From the NCBI GenBank assembly GCA_900322025.1, contig ONYJ01000005.1:1-27763 (forward strand): a stretch of DNA of 27,763 nt, read 5' to 3'. Shown piece by piece: positions 8,501 to 17,128 of this stretch. The DNA is from an uncultured Bacteroidales bacterium. Lineage in GTDB: Bacteria > Bacteroidota > Bacteroidia > Bacteroidales > UBA932. How positions within the stretch are numbered: position 1 is the stretch's first letter; every line of letters begins with the position of its first letter. Below the pieces are notes generated by a model. That model had not been told where the DNA came from. It saw nothing but the letters and a program-made list of their open reading frames with translations, and did no database searches. Both the position numbers and the translations under genes were made by a program.

Positions 8501-8933
8501 CCTTGTTCTCCCCAAGTTTGGAATACATGGCTTCTACTGCCGCCTCTACTGCACCCTCTGCGTCTAATGTAGTTTCAAAGGCTCCCTGCCTACCCAATTC
8601 AAGGGCAAAAGCTCTCAATATGGTTTGAAAGAAACTATCTATAGTGCTTACTCTAAACATTGTATAATCGTGAACAATGCTCTTGAGTATCTTACGAGCT
8701 GCGGCTTTTTCTGTCTCAGAAGAAGAATGTTGGGAACGCTCCCACAGCCTGTCTATTATTCTCGTTTTCATCTCAAAGGTAGCCTTGTTGGTAAAGGTTA
8801 CCGCCAAGATATGTCTGTATGCATACGGGTCTTTCTCAAAATCGTTTAAAAGGTACCTCGAGAATTTTTCCGATAAGGTGTATGTTTTACCGCTGCCGGC
8901 AGATGCTTCAAAAACTGACAATTTCTTACTCAT
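5586..8933 (-). CDS. addA: AddA-type UvrD-family helicase/nuclease
   Basis: This 1115-residue protein is a superfamily 1A helicase fused to a RecB-type nuclease and should be the AddA-like subunit of the double-strand-break resection enzyme. Visible motifs: Walker A ASAGSGKT (10-17), DEFQDT (389-394), GDVKQSIYRWRGG (420-432), NYRS (457-460), TMHKAKGLDF (745-754) and FTRPKERL (824-831). The C-terminal PD-(D/E)XK nuclease has H958 in GILYHKL, D1038 in RPDRV and DYK (1055-1057), so nuclease residues appear intact. It starts one base after the addB-like stop, which indicates a coupled pair. It is the last gene of the long minus-strand series. Bacteroidetes AddA proteins are diverged, so the symbol is by architecture. 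Confidence 0.88.
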   Translation of the reverse strand: MSKKLSVFEASAGSGKTYTLSEKFSRYLLNDFEKDPYAYRHILAVTFTNKATFEMKTRIIDRLWERSQHSSSETEKAAARKILKSIVHDYTMFRVSTIDSFFQTILRAFALELGRQGAFETTLDAEGAVEAAVEAMYSKLGENKELLSLMKDISLSRIDDNKGWNWRKEVLKISKEVVNQEYWKLWTASGESGDSLAKAVQNLYKEESRLQRVFIAEVINIDRQMQRDYAQISFDPAEFKRSGLGESALYKLLTGRLGYVDVVSSKFIEPCPNVIVECSKGLVEKYFKKSTPPYLVELIKELVTDRVNAIVNLYSQYYSEYITLQLLKINMKEISLLDFVAKELYEYLNNEQLTLLSDAPQILSDLINGSDTPFVYEKVGGTINHYLLDEFQDTSDIQWKNFRPLLHDSIARGFESLLVGDVKQSIYRWRGGDWSLFKDELPKQFPEDYNGHILDTNYRSLYNIVEFNNSLFASVQHGNVLRAGVMVESVQEYLREKLEDVSEADSMVGEIEKIYRNAWQKVRPEYMAASQKGLVNVVCCNKVKNTVNKYVIKPKQFILADMVKKIKSLVAGSRPLYNYGDIAVLASTNKDTGLVADYLIRNGINIVSGESLCVNSCTLVSLIIEILKKIVNPSSKGFEAVARISSSKLQNLNLLEPADEEGKIFLRTLLSGNTLYEICREIIRIFFPKVEGSDLAFVKAFLDKVLEYTSANGTEISGFLRWWEQNSDNFYIPEPTAEHAVRVMTMHKAKGLDFKVVFIPFLRDDMISLKDSKWFAMPGSLLGYSGPVLLPLNKAKMKDSLWAGAFGKELQENCIDSLNLAYVSFTRPKERLYIYTIYKQKGSIGAALHNFCETNSNGATAMFTKEEKKLTAFDASLKDVDLEIDATKQPFDYSEYLFGDVNEESYSALHPSAKEAMYAVIDVELDSKNTEFASKSSKANLRTVYDKDDNIRRGILYHKLFSYIGVPSADGLKHEVDCAVQQFLKENPSSILGSDCAEIAAQVISYIREVDTFGWFLPDRTIKNESTIISGAEEYRPDRVIVSESGSKREAIVVDYKFGKYNSDSKQYAYYNKQVGKYRNLLLEMGYSEVKGYLWYVLEHTVVDVSENKVFDVYP

Positions 8934-8934
8934 A

Positions 8935-11900
8935 CTACGAAGACCTCCTGCAATATTTATTAAAATCGCAATATGCGCACACGGCTGTATTTTGGCACAC
9001 AGAAAAAACTGCCGAAGTGTTTTCTGATGCTTTAGCCCTCAATTCTTCTGTAAGCAGCTTCAGCCTTTCATCAAACTTCTGCAAGAACTCAGACGATATA
9101 CCTAAGGTAACGGGGCCGCACTTATCTATAATTCTCAATTGAAAAACAGCAAGTTCTATATCTCCACTATAGTTAAGTTTCCGGCTAAGCAGAAGGGCAT
9201 AGAATAACAGCTGAAATAATATTTCGTAATAACGATCTCTTTTTTCTCTTGAGAATACTGCGTTTAAAATTTCCTCCGACTCTGTATCCGTCAGCTGCTT
9301 ATAAGGGAAAAGCGGTATTTCATTTCTCAAACCAAAATTCATAGATTTCAGTTTTTCAAGCATATCAGATTGAGAAACATCTAAAAAGACTCCTGTTTTA
9401 TAATCGCACACTCTTAGCAGACTACCCTCTTTTTCATAGCGGTCTAAGGTTGCAGACATATAGCAAGAATGTAACGACATGCTTATAGGATATTCGTTGG
9501 CCACTAAAGTGAACGGCGATATTTCGGCTCTTTGGCTATCTACTATCAAGGTTTGCTTGATATATTTTTTTACAGACTCTTTTATTATCAGATTTTCTCC
9601 TTCTATGGTAGAGATATGCATAACCTCCTCAAAGGCAAGTTGTATAAGATTGTCTATATAAGTATCATCCTTAGCTTTCTCTTGGATTTTGTCTGCTATA
9701 TCCGAATCTATATACAAACCATGCTGCTCCTTGGTTTTGAAGGAATCATAGAGCATCTGCATACACTTGTGATATATATCGCCATAAGTATTGGCTTCTA
9801 CTGTGTCTGACAGTTCGGCATCGTCTGCTACACCCAGTATTTTTGCCAAGAAAAACTTCCTCTGGCAGTTGATATACATATTGAGAGATGTTGGAGACAA
9901 ATACCTTGCGTGCTGCAATGGTGTATAGTCAGAAAAGAAACTTCTGAAACGCTTTATATCGGTGCTATTTAGAACAATATCACCTTCATAACGTTTAGTA
10001 GAAGAAGGTAACGGGAATCTGTACTGCTTCTTACAGAGTTCCACACCAAAATCATAAACAAGCTGTTTTACAAATCTGCTCTCTTCCTTGGCCCTACTGC
10101 TGTCGGTGGTAGTAGTATCGTAAATCATATAAACTTCCTGCGCCCTCTGTATCAAACGATAAAAATTATATGCCGAAATACTATCGTTATCCTCGTATGT
10201 TGGCAAGCCAAAACTCTTGCGCAAAAAATAAGGTATGCTACTTGCCTGCACTCCATTGGCAGGATATATTCCCTCATTAAAAGAAAGTATTATAATGCGT
10301 TCAAAATCAAGCGCTCTTGTTTCCAAAGGCCCCATAATCTGTACTCCTTGCAATGGTTCTCCTCTGAAAGCTACCATAGCCGATCTTAAATATGACCTCA
10401 AAATGGAGTATATGGTTCTGAATCTGGAAAACTTCATATTATAGCTATACAGGCTATCTAAAATATCGTGATACACATTAAGGAAGCTCCTTTCTCTCGA
10501 AGGCAAGTAACCTGCTATATATTCTATAATGTTTCGTTGATAGGCCACTATGGCCTTCAAAAGTTCTGACGAATTATCAGACTGCCCTTCTGCCGGAAAC
10601 ATATCCTTGGTTGGAATAAGCAACTGCAACAGTTTCTGAACACTCTCTTCCTCCACTCCCAGAGGTTTTTCTCCGGCAAGAATACTGCTGTCTATATATA
10701 TCATATTGGCTTCCATGATATAATCAGAAGCTGCCGAAGTTTGTTTACTGCTAAGCATTTGAACATAAGAATGGTTTAGTATGCTCCTAAGTATATTCCC
10801 ACTCAAATATATTTTGTTCTCTCTGCGTACAGATGCCCTTGTATGCAGATTCATCAGGGATATAATAAAAGAAGAGGCTGCGGTAGCCCGTAAGGGATAA
10901 CCCATCGTAACATTTATGGGCATATCTTCTATAAGTCCGAGAAGAGGCAGTAAAAGCATTTCGTCTGAAATCACAACTGCCGTATCTATAGGCTCTGTAT
11001 CGGTAGTCATAATTTCTTTTAGAATGGAAGCGGCCAACATAGCCTGCTCTGTATAACCTCCTGCCGGTATCAAACTGAATTTACATTTATCTCTTTTTAG
11101 CCCCCCATTTTTATCGGCTATGGGACGAGAACACTTGAACTCGGCTACACACTTCGAAATTAGAAGGGAAGATCTGTTGTGCGAAGCTTTTAGCATATCG
11201 GAATAGAAATCCCAATAAAATAATCCAAAGCCATCTTTGTCGGAGAAACAACGCATCAAAACTTTCTCGCATTCTGTTGGGGCTGAAAAACCTACGAATG
11301 CCACCTGCTTTAAGGCCGCTAATTTGTCTTTAACCATGGTACATTCTTCCGGCGTTCTTCTATCTAAGATAGATTCTGCCACAAAGCGTGCCTGCATTGC
11401 CGGATATGCCTTACCTTCCTTGTGCAACCTCTTATGGAAAGACTCATACACCGGTAGCATCATATTCCAAAGGTCGAAGTATTTCTTTTTTATACCTCTG
11501 CCTGTGAGATTCTTCTGCAAGCCCATAAGTTTAGACAAAGCTGCAGTTTGAGTAGAATTCAAGAATGACCAGTCTTGGTGTATCTGCCCAAGATCTTTCA
11601 GATTTTGAAATATACTCTGAGCCGGAATTATATACTGATCTATAGTGCTGAAATCTGAGTGTATAATCCCTCCCCAAACTATAAAATCATCCAAATTCTC
11701 AAGCCGTAACTGAGCCTGTTCACCTTCTACACCCTGCTCAGACAAAATATTCAATTGCACCTGAGTCCATACCTCCCACAATTCTAACATAAGTGGAAGG
11801 TTGTCTAATGCTTTTAGTGGAGAAAGTTCAGCAAACAACTCACTTATAGTTAGTATGCGCGGAGAAAAAAATGGCTTGTTCCTAAGTTCTCCCAGATATT

Positions 11901-12006
11901 TTTTAAAGAATAAAGAGGAGCGTCTATTGGGAAATATAAAAGTATAGTCTTCCAGATTATCGTTTTGAAAAACTCCAGCAACCTGTCTAAGAAATTGATT
12001 ATCCAT
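8935..12006 (-). CDS. addB: AddB-type nuclease subunit with Fe-S cluster motif
   Basis: This 1023-residue protein is the probable partner of the following AddA-like enzyme. The N-terminus has a degenerate nucleotide-binding region (FIFPNRRSSLFF, about 23-34) instead of a true Walker A. The C-terminus is a RecB/AddB-type PD-(D/E)XK nuclease: SPTSLNMYINCQRKFF (704-719), H746, D855 and DYKTG (868-872). Four cysteines (C714, C1010, C1013, C1019) have the spacing of the iron-sulphur 'staple' known from Bacillus AddB. With nuclease residues in both subunits, the pair resembles AddAB rather than RecBCD. It lies 15 bases after the antiporter gene and one base before addA. The diverged helicase-like core means identification rests mainly on the C-terminal half and gene order. 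Confidence 0.85.
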   Translation of the reverse strand: MDNQFLRQVAGVFQNDNLEDYTFIFPNRRSSLFFKKYLGELRNKPFFSPRILTISELFAELSPLKALDNLPLMLELWEVWTQVQLNILSEQGVEGEQAQLRLENLDDFIVWGGIIHSDFSTIDQYIIPAQSIFQNLKDLGQIHQDWSFLNSTQTAALSKLMGLQKNLTGRGIKKKYFDLWNMMLPVYESFHKRLHKEGKAYPAMQARFVAESILDRRTPEECTMVKDKLAALKQVAFVGFSAPTECEKVLMRCFSDKDGFGLFYWDFYSDMLKASHNRSSLLISKCVAEFKCSRPIADKNGGLKRDKCKFSLIPAGGYTEQAMLAASILKEIMTTDTEPIDTAVVISDEMLLLPLLGLIEDMPINVTMGYPLRATAASSFIISLMNLHTRASVRRENKIYLSGNILRSILNHSYVQMLSSKQTSAASDYIMEANMIYIDSSILAGEKPLGVEEESVQKLLQLLIPTKDMFPAEGQSDNSSELLKAIVAYQRNIIEYIAGYLPSRERSFLNVYHDILDSLYSYNMKFSRFRTIYSILRSYLRSAMVAFRGEPLQGVQIMGPLETRALDFERIIILSFNEGIYPANGVQASSIPYFLRKSFGLPTYEDNDSISAYNFYRLIQRAQEVYMIYDTTTTDSSRAKEESRFVKQLVYDFGVELCKKQYRFPLPSSTKRYEGDIVLNSTDIKRFRSFFSDYTPLQHARYLSPTSLNMYINCQRKFFLAKILGVADDAELSDTVEANTYGDIYHKCMQMLYDSFKTKEQHGLYIDSDIADKIQEKAKDDTYIDNLIQLAFEEVMHISTIEGENLIIKESVKKYIKQTLIVDSQRAEISPFTLVANEYPISMSLHSCYMSATLDRYEKEGSLLRVCDYKTGVFLDVSQSDMLEKLKSMNFGLRNEIPLFPYKQLTDTESEEILNAVFSREKRDRYYEILFQLLFYALLLSRKLNYSGDIELAVFQLRIIDKCGPVTLGISSEFLQKFDERLKLLTEELRAKASENTSAVFSVCQNTAVCAYCDFNKYCRRSS

Positions 12007-12021
12007 AACTCACTGCAATAA

Positions 12022-14283
12022 CTATTCGTATGATGGATTCAACTTATCTATTTTGTCTCTGTTACCAACTACCCAAATAGTATCGCCTTTTTCTATAGTT
12101 ACCGAAGAATTAGGACGCAAAAAATCTTCTGAAGCCGATTTTTCAACTCCCACTAACAATACACCGAAATCGTTTCTGAATGATGTTATATTGGCATTAT
12201 GCCCCAATACCGGCGAGGCTCCATCGAGTGTAACCCTAAACAACTGCATCTCTATGATATCGCCATCTGGAATCACATCTGCATCTTGCTGATTTTTAGA
12301 TAACGACAAAAATGAATTAAGTTGTTTGTCGGAACCTACAATCAACAAAGAGTCTGAGGGATACATAACTTGATCCTTATCGGGTAGATTTATAATCTTA
12401 TTTCCTCTAATCAGCTGAATAACAAGTGCACCTGTATCTTTTTTCCTATGCACAAAGCCTATAGAGTGTCCTGCCAGAAAAGAATTCTGGGCAACCACAC
12501 ATTTCTCCATATGAATTTCATTGGCCATTTCTCGTGGCACCACAAAACGCCGTCCCCCCTCGCTATCTAAGTTGGTTAGAAAGTTAGTTTCTATTTTAGA
12601 GTAATAGCCCTTTATGCGCTGAGAGAGTATTACAAAAATTATAACCGTAGAACATATTAAAAGCAGGGCTCCCGTACTTTTGGTAAGATAGAGGCTGGCC
12701 ACAAAAGAAACTGCCATAAAGGCTATTATATACTTGATAGCCTGCAAGAACAACAGCGGGCCGCGCGCAAAACGCCCGTCTTCCCAAATCTTATCATAGA
12801 GTCCCTCTTTATCTTTAAGCCGCAACAGAGCCCACACAAATGGAGCTATTACTCCTATAGTCATCAGGAACAACACTATCCGCACCCAGAAAGCACCTGC
12901 TAAATGCGGATAGAAAGATTTTAACAGCGACACTAAAAATGGATTCAGCACCTTGGTAAACAAGAGAATTATAAAGGCCATCCATGTAGTAAGAATAAAT
13001 ACCTTGCCTGCATAATCTTTCAGAAGCTTACGCCATTTGGAATGCTGATTCAGGGTACTTTTTCCGTTTCCCAATCTGTCTATTACATTCCGCCAACCAG
13101 AAGATGAACGATTGTAAATAAAGTTAAACGCCTTTTCTCCTCCCTTGGCCCAATAAGGTGTTACAAAAGTAGTTAAAATAGACACCGACACTATTACAGG
13201 ATAAAGATACTCCGGAGTAGCCGACATATTTTTACCCAGCGATGCTATGATGTACGAAAACTCTCCTATCTGGCACATACACATACCGGCCGGCAAGGCT
13301 ATCTTGAGTGTTTGACCACCGAACATAAATCCAATTGTTGCCGCAAGAGGTTTAATTAAAATTACCGCAAGCGTCAATACCAATATATGAGGCCAGTAGT
13401 CCAACAGAACAGCAGGATTGACAAGCATACCCACAGAAACAAAAAAGATTGCTCCAAAGAAGTCTTTTATAGGCCTTATGAGGGTAACGATTTTATCGCG
13501 TTGCAAGGTTCCGGAGAGTACAGATCCCATAACAAAAGCACCCAAGGCTTCGGAGATATTGGCTTTTAATGTAATAACTACCATCAAAAGACATAGCCCC
13601 AGCGACACCACAACCAGCGTTTCATCGCTCATGAGCTTTCTCAACTTTCTGTAAATGGTTGGTATAAAATAAATTCCTCCCGTAAACCACAGAAGCAGAA
13701 ATACGCTAATAGTTATTATTTTAGTTGCCAGCTGCACCCCATTGAACGCCTTGCTTATTACAAAAGCCGGAAGCATTACCAATAAAAGAATTGCAACCAA
13801 GTCTTCGCATATCAATGCCCCAAAAACTAATTGAGACGACTTTTTACCTCCGATTTTAAGATCGTCGAATGTCTTTATAATTATAGAAGTAGAAGATATG
13901 GAGAGCATAGCACCCACAAAGAGAGCGGTAATGGTTTCCCAGCCAAAAATCTTAGCAGTAAGAAAGCCCATGCAAAACATTACCACAACCTCAGAAAAGA
14001 CCGTAGTAGCCCCGGCACCTCCTACTGTTTTTAATTTCTTAAAACTGAACTCCAAGCCAAGCCCGAACAAAAGAAATATTACGCCTATTTTACCCCAGAG
14101 TTCTACACTTTCTATCTGAGTTGCGGAGGGGATAAAACCAACATACGGCCCCGTAAGTATTCCGGCTACTATATAACCAAGAACAAGCGGTTGCTTTAGA
14201 GCCTTAAAAACAATAGTTACCACTCCTGCCACCACAAGAATTAGGGCAAGATCAGAAAGCATTGGATGTATCGCCTCTGTCAT
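12022..14283 (-). CDS. KefB-like CPA2 cation:proton antiporter with C-terminal RCK_C (TrkA-C) domains
   Basis: This 753-residue inner-membrane protein starts with a Na+/H+-exchanger-type domain of about a dozen hydrophobic segments (residues 1 to about 385, with VLGYIVAGILTGPYVG and FLLFGLGLEFSFKKL as CPA2 signatures). Four further membrane segments follow (about 430-565). The cytoplasmic end carries two TrkA-C/RCK_C-like modules (about 585-750; IINLPDKDQVMYPSDSLLIVG and TIEKGDTIWVVGNRDKI). No RCK_N (TrkA-N) nucleotide-binding domain is seen, so it differs from E. coli KefB/KefC. It probably exchanges K+ or Na+ for protons, with the C-terminal modules controlling activity. It sits 11 bases after pgi and 15 before addB; the neighbours suggest co-transcription rather than a shared pathway. 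Confidence 0.85.
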   Translation of the reverse strand: MTEAIHPMLSDLALILVVAGVVTIVFKALKQPLVLGYIVAGILTGPYVGFIPSATQIESVELWGKIGVIFLLFGLGLEFSFKKLKTVGGAGATTVFSEVVVMFCMGFLTAKIFGWETITALFVGAMLSISSTSIIIKTFDDLKIGGKKSSQLVFGALICEDLVAILLLVMLPAFVISKAFNGVQLATKIITISVFLLLWFTGGIYFIPTIYRKLRKLMSDETLVVVSLGLCLLMVVITLKANISEALGAFVMGSVLSGTLQRDKIVTLIRPIKDFFGAIFFVSVGMLVNPAVLLDYWPHILVLTLAVILIKPLAATIGFMFGGQTLKIALPAGMCMCQIGEFSYIIASLGKNMSATPEYLYPVIVSVSILTTFVTPYWAKGGEKAFNFIYNRSSSGWRNVIDRLGNGKSTLNQHSKWRKLLKDYAGKVFILTTWMAFIILLFTKVLNPFLVSLLKSFYPHLAGAFWVRIVLFLMTIGVIAPFVWALLRLKDKEGLYDKIWEDGRFARGPLLFLQAIKYIIAFMAVSFVASLYLTKSTGALLLICSTVIIFVILSQRIKGYYSKIETNFLTNLDSEGGRRFVVPREMANEIHMEKCVVAQNSFLAGHSIGFVHRKKDTGALVIQLIRGNKIINLPDKDQVMYPSDSLLIVGSDKQLNSFLSLSKNQQDADVIPDGDIIEMQLFRVTLDGASPVLGHNANITSFRNDFGVLLVGVEKSASEDFLRPNSSVTIEKGDTIWVVGNRDKIDKLNPSYE

Positions 14284-14294
14284 TTGGCCTTAAA

Positions 14295-15590
14295 TCAATA
14301 TCCCGGCCGTCCTAAAAGCCTATATAAATTTGTCTTATACACTTCTACCGCTGGCTGATCGAACGGATTAACTCCAAGCATATATGCAGACACGGCGCAA
14401 GAAAACTCAAAGAAATAAAATAGCTGCCCAATGTTCCACTCGTCTATTTTTTCCATTTCTATGTATATGTTAGGCACCCCACCGCTAACATGTGCTTCGC
14501 GCGTACCCTTCTCGGCCATACGGTTAATATCTTCCAAAGAGCGCCCGGCTAAATAATCCAAGCCATCTAGATTATCTGTTGACTTGGGAACGAGCACCTC
14601 CACCTCCTTGCTTCCGGCAAGAATGGCTGTTTCAAACATAATGCGTTCGCCATCTTGTATGTACTGACCAACAGAATGTAGGTCTGTTGTAAAATCCAAT
14701 GTAGCAGGAAATAAGCCCTTGTGCTCCTTACCCTCGCTCTCGGCAAAAAGCTGTTTCAACCATTCTCCAAAATACTTGAGCTTTGGATGATAGTTAATAA
14801 AAACTTCTATGCGTTTTCCTGAGCGATACATCAGGTTTCGCAATGCAGCATACCTTATGGCCGGATTGGAATCATCTTTTTTCAGCAGTAGCTCCCTAAT
14901 TTGCCTTGCACCTCCCAACAAAGCTTCTATATCAAAACCTGCCACTGCTATAGGCAGAAGCCCCACTGCTGTAAGTACGGAGTATCTGCCTCCTACATCT
15001 GAAGGTATTGGAAAAGAATCGTAGCCGTACTTATCGCATATCTCTCTGAGTGCCCCGCTTTTCTGATCTGTAACCGCCACTATCCTACGGCGTGTATCTT
15101 CTTCTCCAAAACGCTCTATCATATTCATTCTCAAAATTCTAAAAGCAAGGGCAGGTTCTATTGTCGTACCCGATTTGGATATTACTATTATGCCGTACGA
15201 TTTTTTCTTCAGGTAACCCAAAAGATCTGCCATGTAGTCTTCTGATATCGAATACCCGGCAAAAACTATATGAGGAGAATGCCTTTCTCCTACAGATGCA
15301 AAGCTATGCGAACAGGCTTCCAAGGCACACTTGGTTCCAAGAAAAGAACCTCCGATGCCAATAACCACAACTACATCCATTGTGCCAAGCCATCTGTCTG
15401 CAACCTGCTTACAATCTGCAACAAGATTTTGTGGAATGCTCACCGGAAGATCCAGCCATCCCGTCATATTACCACCCTTGCCTTTTCTGGAGAATAAGAC
15501 ATCGTATGCTTCTTTGGCCTGTTCTAATGCCTCGTTATAAACCTCTTTCTCTACACAAGATTCTATCTGTTCTGTATATAGTTCTAACAT
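14295..15590 (-). CDS. pgi: Glucose-6-phosphate isomerase
   Basis: This 431-residue cytoplasmic enzyme interconverts glucose-6-phosphate and fructose-6-phosphate. Family motifs: VIGIGGSFLG (76-85), the phosphate-binding SKSGTT (138-143), GGRYSVL (200-206), and EGKEHKGLFPATLDF with a nearby LHSVGQ segment. The length matches the short form found in Bacteroidetes and Firmicutes, not the 550-residue E. coli form. I chose the ATG at 15588-15590 (MLELYTEQIE). The open frame extends six codons further only to a TTG at 15608, which adds a non-conserved tail. No strong Shine-Dalgarno is visible, as is common in this phylum. It follows gpsA by 42 bases; gpsA-pgi adjacency is a known Bacteroides arrangement. 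Confidence 0.95.
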   Translation of the reverse strand: MLELYTEQIESCVEKEVYNEALEQAKEAYDVLFSRKGKGGNMTGWLDLPVSIPQNLVADCKQVADRWLGTMDVVVVIGIGGSFLGTKCALEACSHSFASVGERHSPHIVFAGYSISEDYMADLLGYLKKKSYGIIVISKSGTTIEPALAFRILRMNMIERFGEEDTRRRIVAVTDQKSGALREICDKYGYDSFPIPSDVGGRYSVLTAVGLLPIAVAGFDIEALLGGARQIRELLLKKDDSNPAIRYAALRNLMYRSGKRIEVFINYHPKLKYFGEWLKQLFAESEGKEHKGLFPATLDFTTDLHSVGQYIQDGERIMFETAILAGSKEVEVLVPKSTDNLDGLDYLAGRSLEDINRMAEKGTREAHVSGGVPNIYIEMEKIDEWNIGQLFYFFEFSCAVSAYMLGVNPFDQPAVEVYKTNLYRLLGRPGY

Positions 15591-15632
15591 ATTATGGTTA
15601 TTTACCAATATTAAAATAATACAATCTTTTCC

Positions 15633-16640
15633 CTAATATAGTTTTTCGCTCAGCCTCTTGATAACATATGCCGGATATTTTTCTTCATACAGAATTTCAT
15701 AAACAGCCTCTGCTATAGGCATATCTACTCTAAATTTCTGGTTTATACGGCTTATTGCTGCTGTGGCATAATATCCCTCAGCCACCATATTCATCTCAAT
15801 TTGTGCACTTTTCACCGAATATCCTTTACCTATCATACTGCCAAACGTACGATTTCTGCTAAACTGGCTATAACCCGTTACCAACAAGTCTCCAAGGTAT
15901 GGAGATGTAATTATTTTACGCTTTTTATCGGGATGAGATGCTTCCAAAAAATCGCTCATTTCGCGGAACGAACTGGTCATCAACACAGAAGCAAAGTTGT
16001 CGCCATACCCCAACCCATGCGCAATACCAACGGCTATAGCGTATATATTCTTGAGAGCTGCCGCATATTCAACTCCATATATATCGGTACCTGGCATGGT
16101 TCTCACATAACTGCACTCAAAAAAATCGCATAAAGTTTTGGCGGTAGAGATGTGTTTGCTGGTAAATGTAAGATAGGAAAGTCTTTCCATACCAACCTCC
16201 TCGGCATGACAAGGCCCGCTTACAACCCCTATCCTGTCGAACGGAATATTATGGGTCTGATGAAAGTACTCTGCAATTGTACAATCTCCCACAAAACCCT
16301 TGATGGCAGATATGATAAATTTATTCTCCAACGGCACCGAGAGCTTTTCCATTACTCCCAGAAAATATGCACTTGGAATGCAAAACACAAGCACATCTGC
16401 CCAAGATATAACCTCGTTTATATCGGTGGACATCAGTAATCTCTCCGGCTCCAGAATAACAGAACTCAAATACACCTTATTGCGGTGATTCTTCATTACT
16501 CTGTCTATATTTTTCTGATCTCTTATAAACCATGCAATTTTTTCCTGATGGTTCATAAGAAGCTTTACAAGAGCAGTAGCCCAACTACCGCTGCCTATCA
16601 TTGCAAACCTCAGATTTCTCTTTTCCAGTATAGTTTCCAT
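15633..16640 (-). CDS. gpsA: Glycerol-3-phosphate dehydrogenase [NAD(P)+]
   Basis: This 335-residue enzyme reduces dihydroxyacetone phosphate to sn-glycerol-3-phosphate for phospholipid synthesis. The N-terminal Rossmann motif is IGSGSWATAL (residues 15-24). Further signatures are VLVFCIPSAY, SAIKGF, GPCHAEEV and the substrate-domain EYAAALKNIYAIAVGIAHGL, which contains the conserved catalytic lysine. A later GDLLVTGYSQFSRNRTFG segment binds the nucleotide and phosphate. Length and order of motifs are normal. It lies 25 bases after rnhA and 42 before pgi on the minus strand. Confidence 0.95.
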   Translation of the reverse strand: METILEKRNLRFAMIGSGSWATALVKLLMNHQEKIAWFIRDQKNIDRVMKNHRNKVYLSSVILEPERLLMSTDINEVISWADVLVFCIPSAYFLGVMEKLSVPLENKFIISAIKGFVGDCTIAEYFHQTHNIPFDRIGVVSGPCHAEEVGMERLSYLTFTSKHISTAKTLCDFFECSYVRTMPGTDIYGVEYAAALKNIYAIAVGIAHGLGYGDNFASVLMTSSFREMSDFLEASHPDKKRKIITSPYLGDLLVTGYSQFSRNRTFGSMIGKGYSVKSAQIEMNMVAEGYYATAAISRINQKFRVDMPIAEAVYEILYEEKYPAYVIKRLSEKLY

Positions 16641-16665
16641 AGTAATAGGTTTTATTTACTGATTA

Positions 16666-17127
16666 TCAGACTGCCTGAGTGAAAGCCGTTGCCTGAGCAA
16701 AAGCCAACTGATCGCATCTTTCATTTTCGGGATGTCCTGCATGCCCTTTAAGCCAATGAAAATGTAGCGTGAAGTTCTCTGCCAATTCTGCAAATTCTCG
16801 CCACAATTCTTCATTTTTTTTCTTCTTGTTATTCTTGTCTTTGAAATCGTTTGCAAGCCAAGCCCTAAGCCAGCCTTCTTCTATAGCTTTTACAACATAT
16901 TCGGAATCTGACCAAATATGCACAACGGCATCTTTCCACTTTATGGCTTTAAGCCCTTCTATTACCGCCATTAGCTCCATTCGGTTGTTTGTTGTAAGCG
17001 CTTCGCCTCCACTTAGTTCTTTACGCAGACTACCACATACGAGAATAGCGCCCCAACCTCCCGGACCGGGATTTTGCCGGCAAGAACCATCTGTGTAAAG
17101 ATATATGGGTGGCCGCAAAGTTTCCAT
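16666..17127 (-). CDS. rnhA: Ribonuclease HI
   Basis: This 153-residue enzyme cuts RNA in RNA:DNA hybrids and so removes R-loops and primer remnants. The catalytic carboxylates are visible: D13 in YTDGSC, E51 in NNRMEL, D74 in SDSEY and D139 in NERCDQLA, with the loop histidine in KGHAGHPEN. A lysine-rich stretch (DKNNKKKKNE, about 97-106) occupies the position of the basic hybrid-binding protrusion of E. coli RNase HI. No N-terminal hybrid-binding domain is present. It begins one base after the pdxA stop, so it is certainly in the same transcription unit. Confidence 0.95.
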   Translation of the reverse strand: METLRPPIYLYTDGSCRQNPGPGGWGAILVCGSLRKELSGGEALTTNNRMELMAVIEGLKAIKWKDAVVHIWSDSEYVVKAIEEGWLRAWLANDFKDKNNKKKKNEELWREFAELAENFTLHFHWLKGHAGHPENERCDQLAFAQATAFTQAV

Positions 17128-17128
17128 A

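Noticed and set aside
8935..12006. Anti-phage defence nuclease/helicase system together with addA
   Set aside because: Architecture, Fe-S cysteines and pairing fit the housekeeping AddAB recombination complex, and the neighbours are housekeeping genes.
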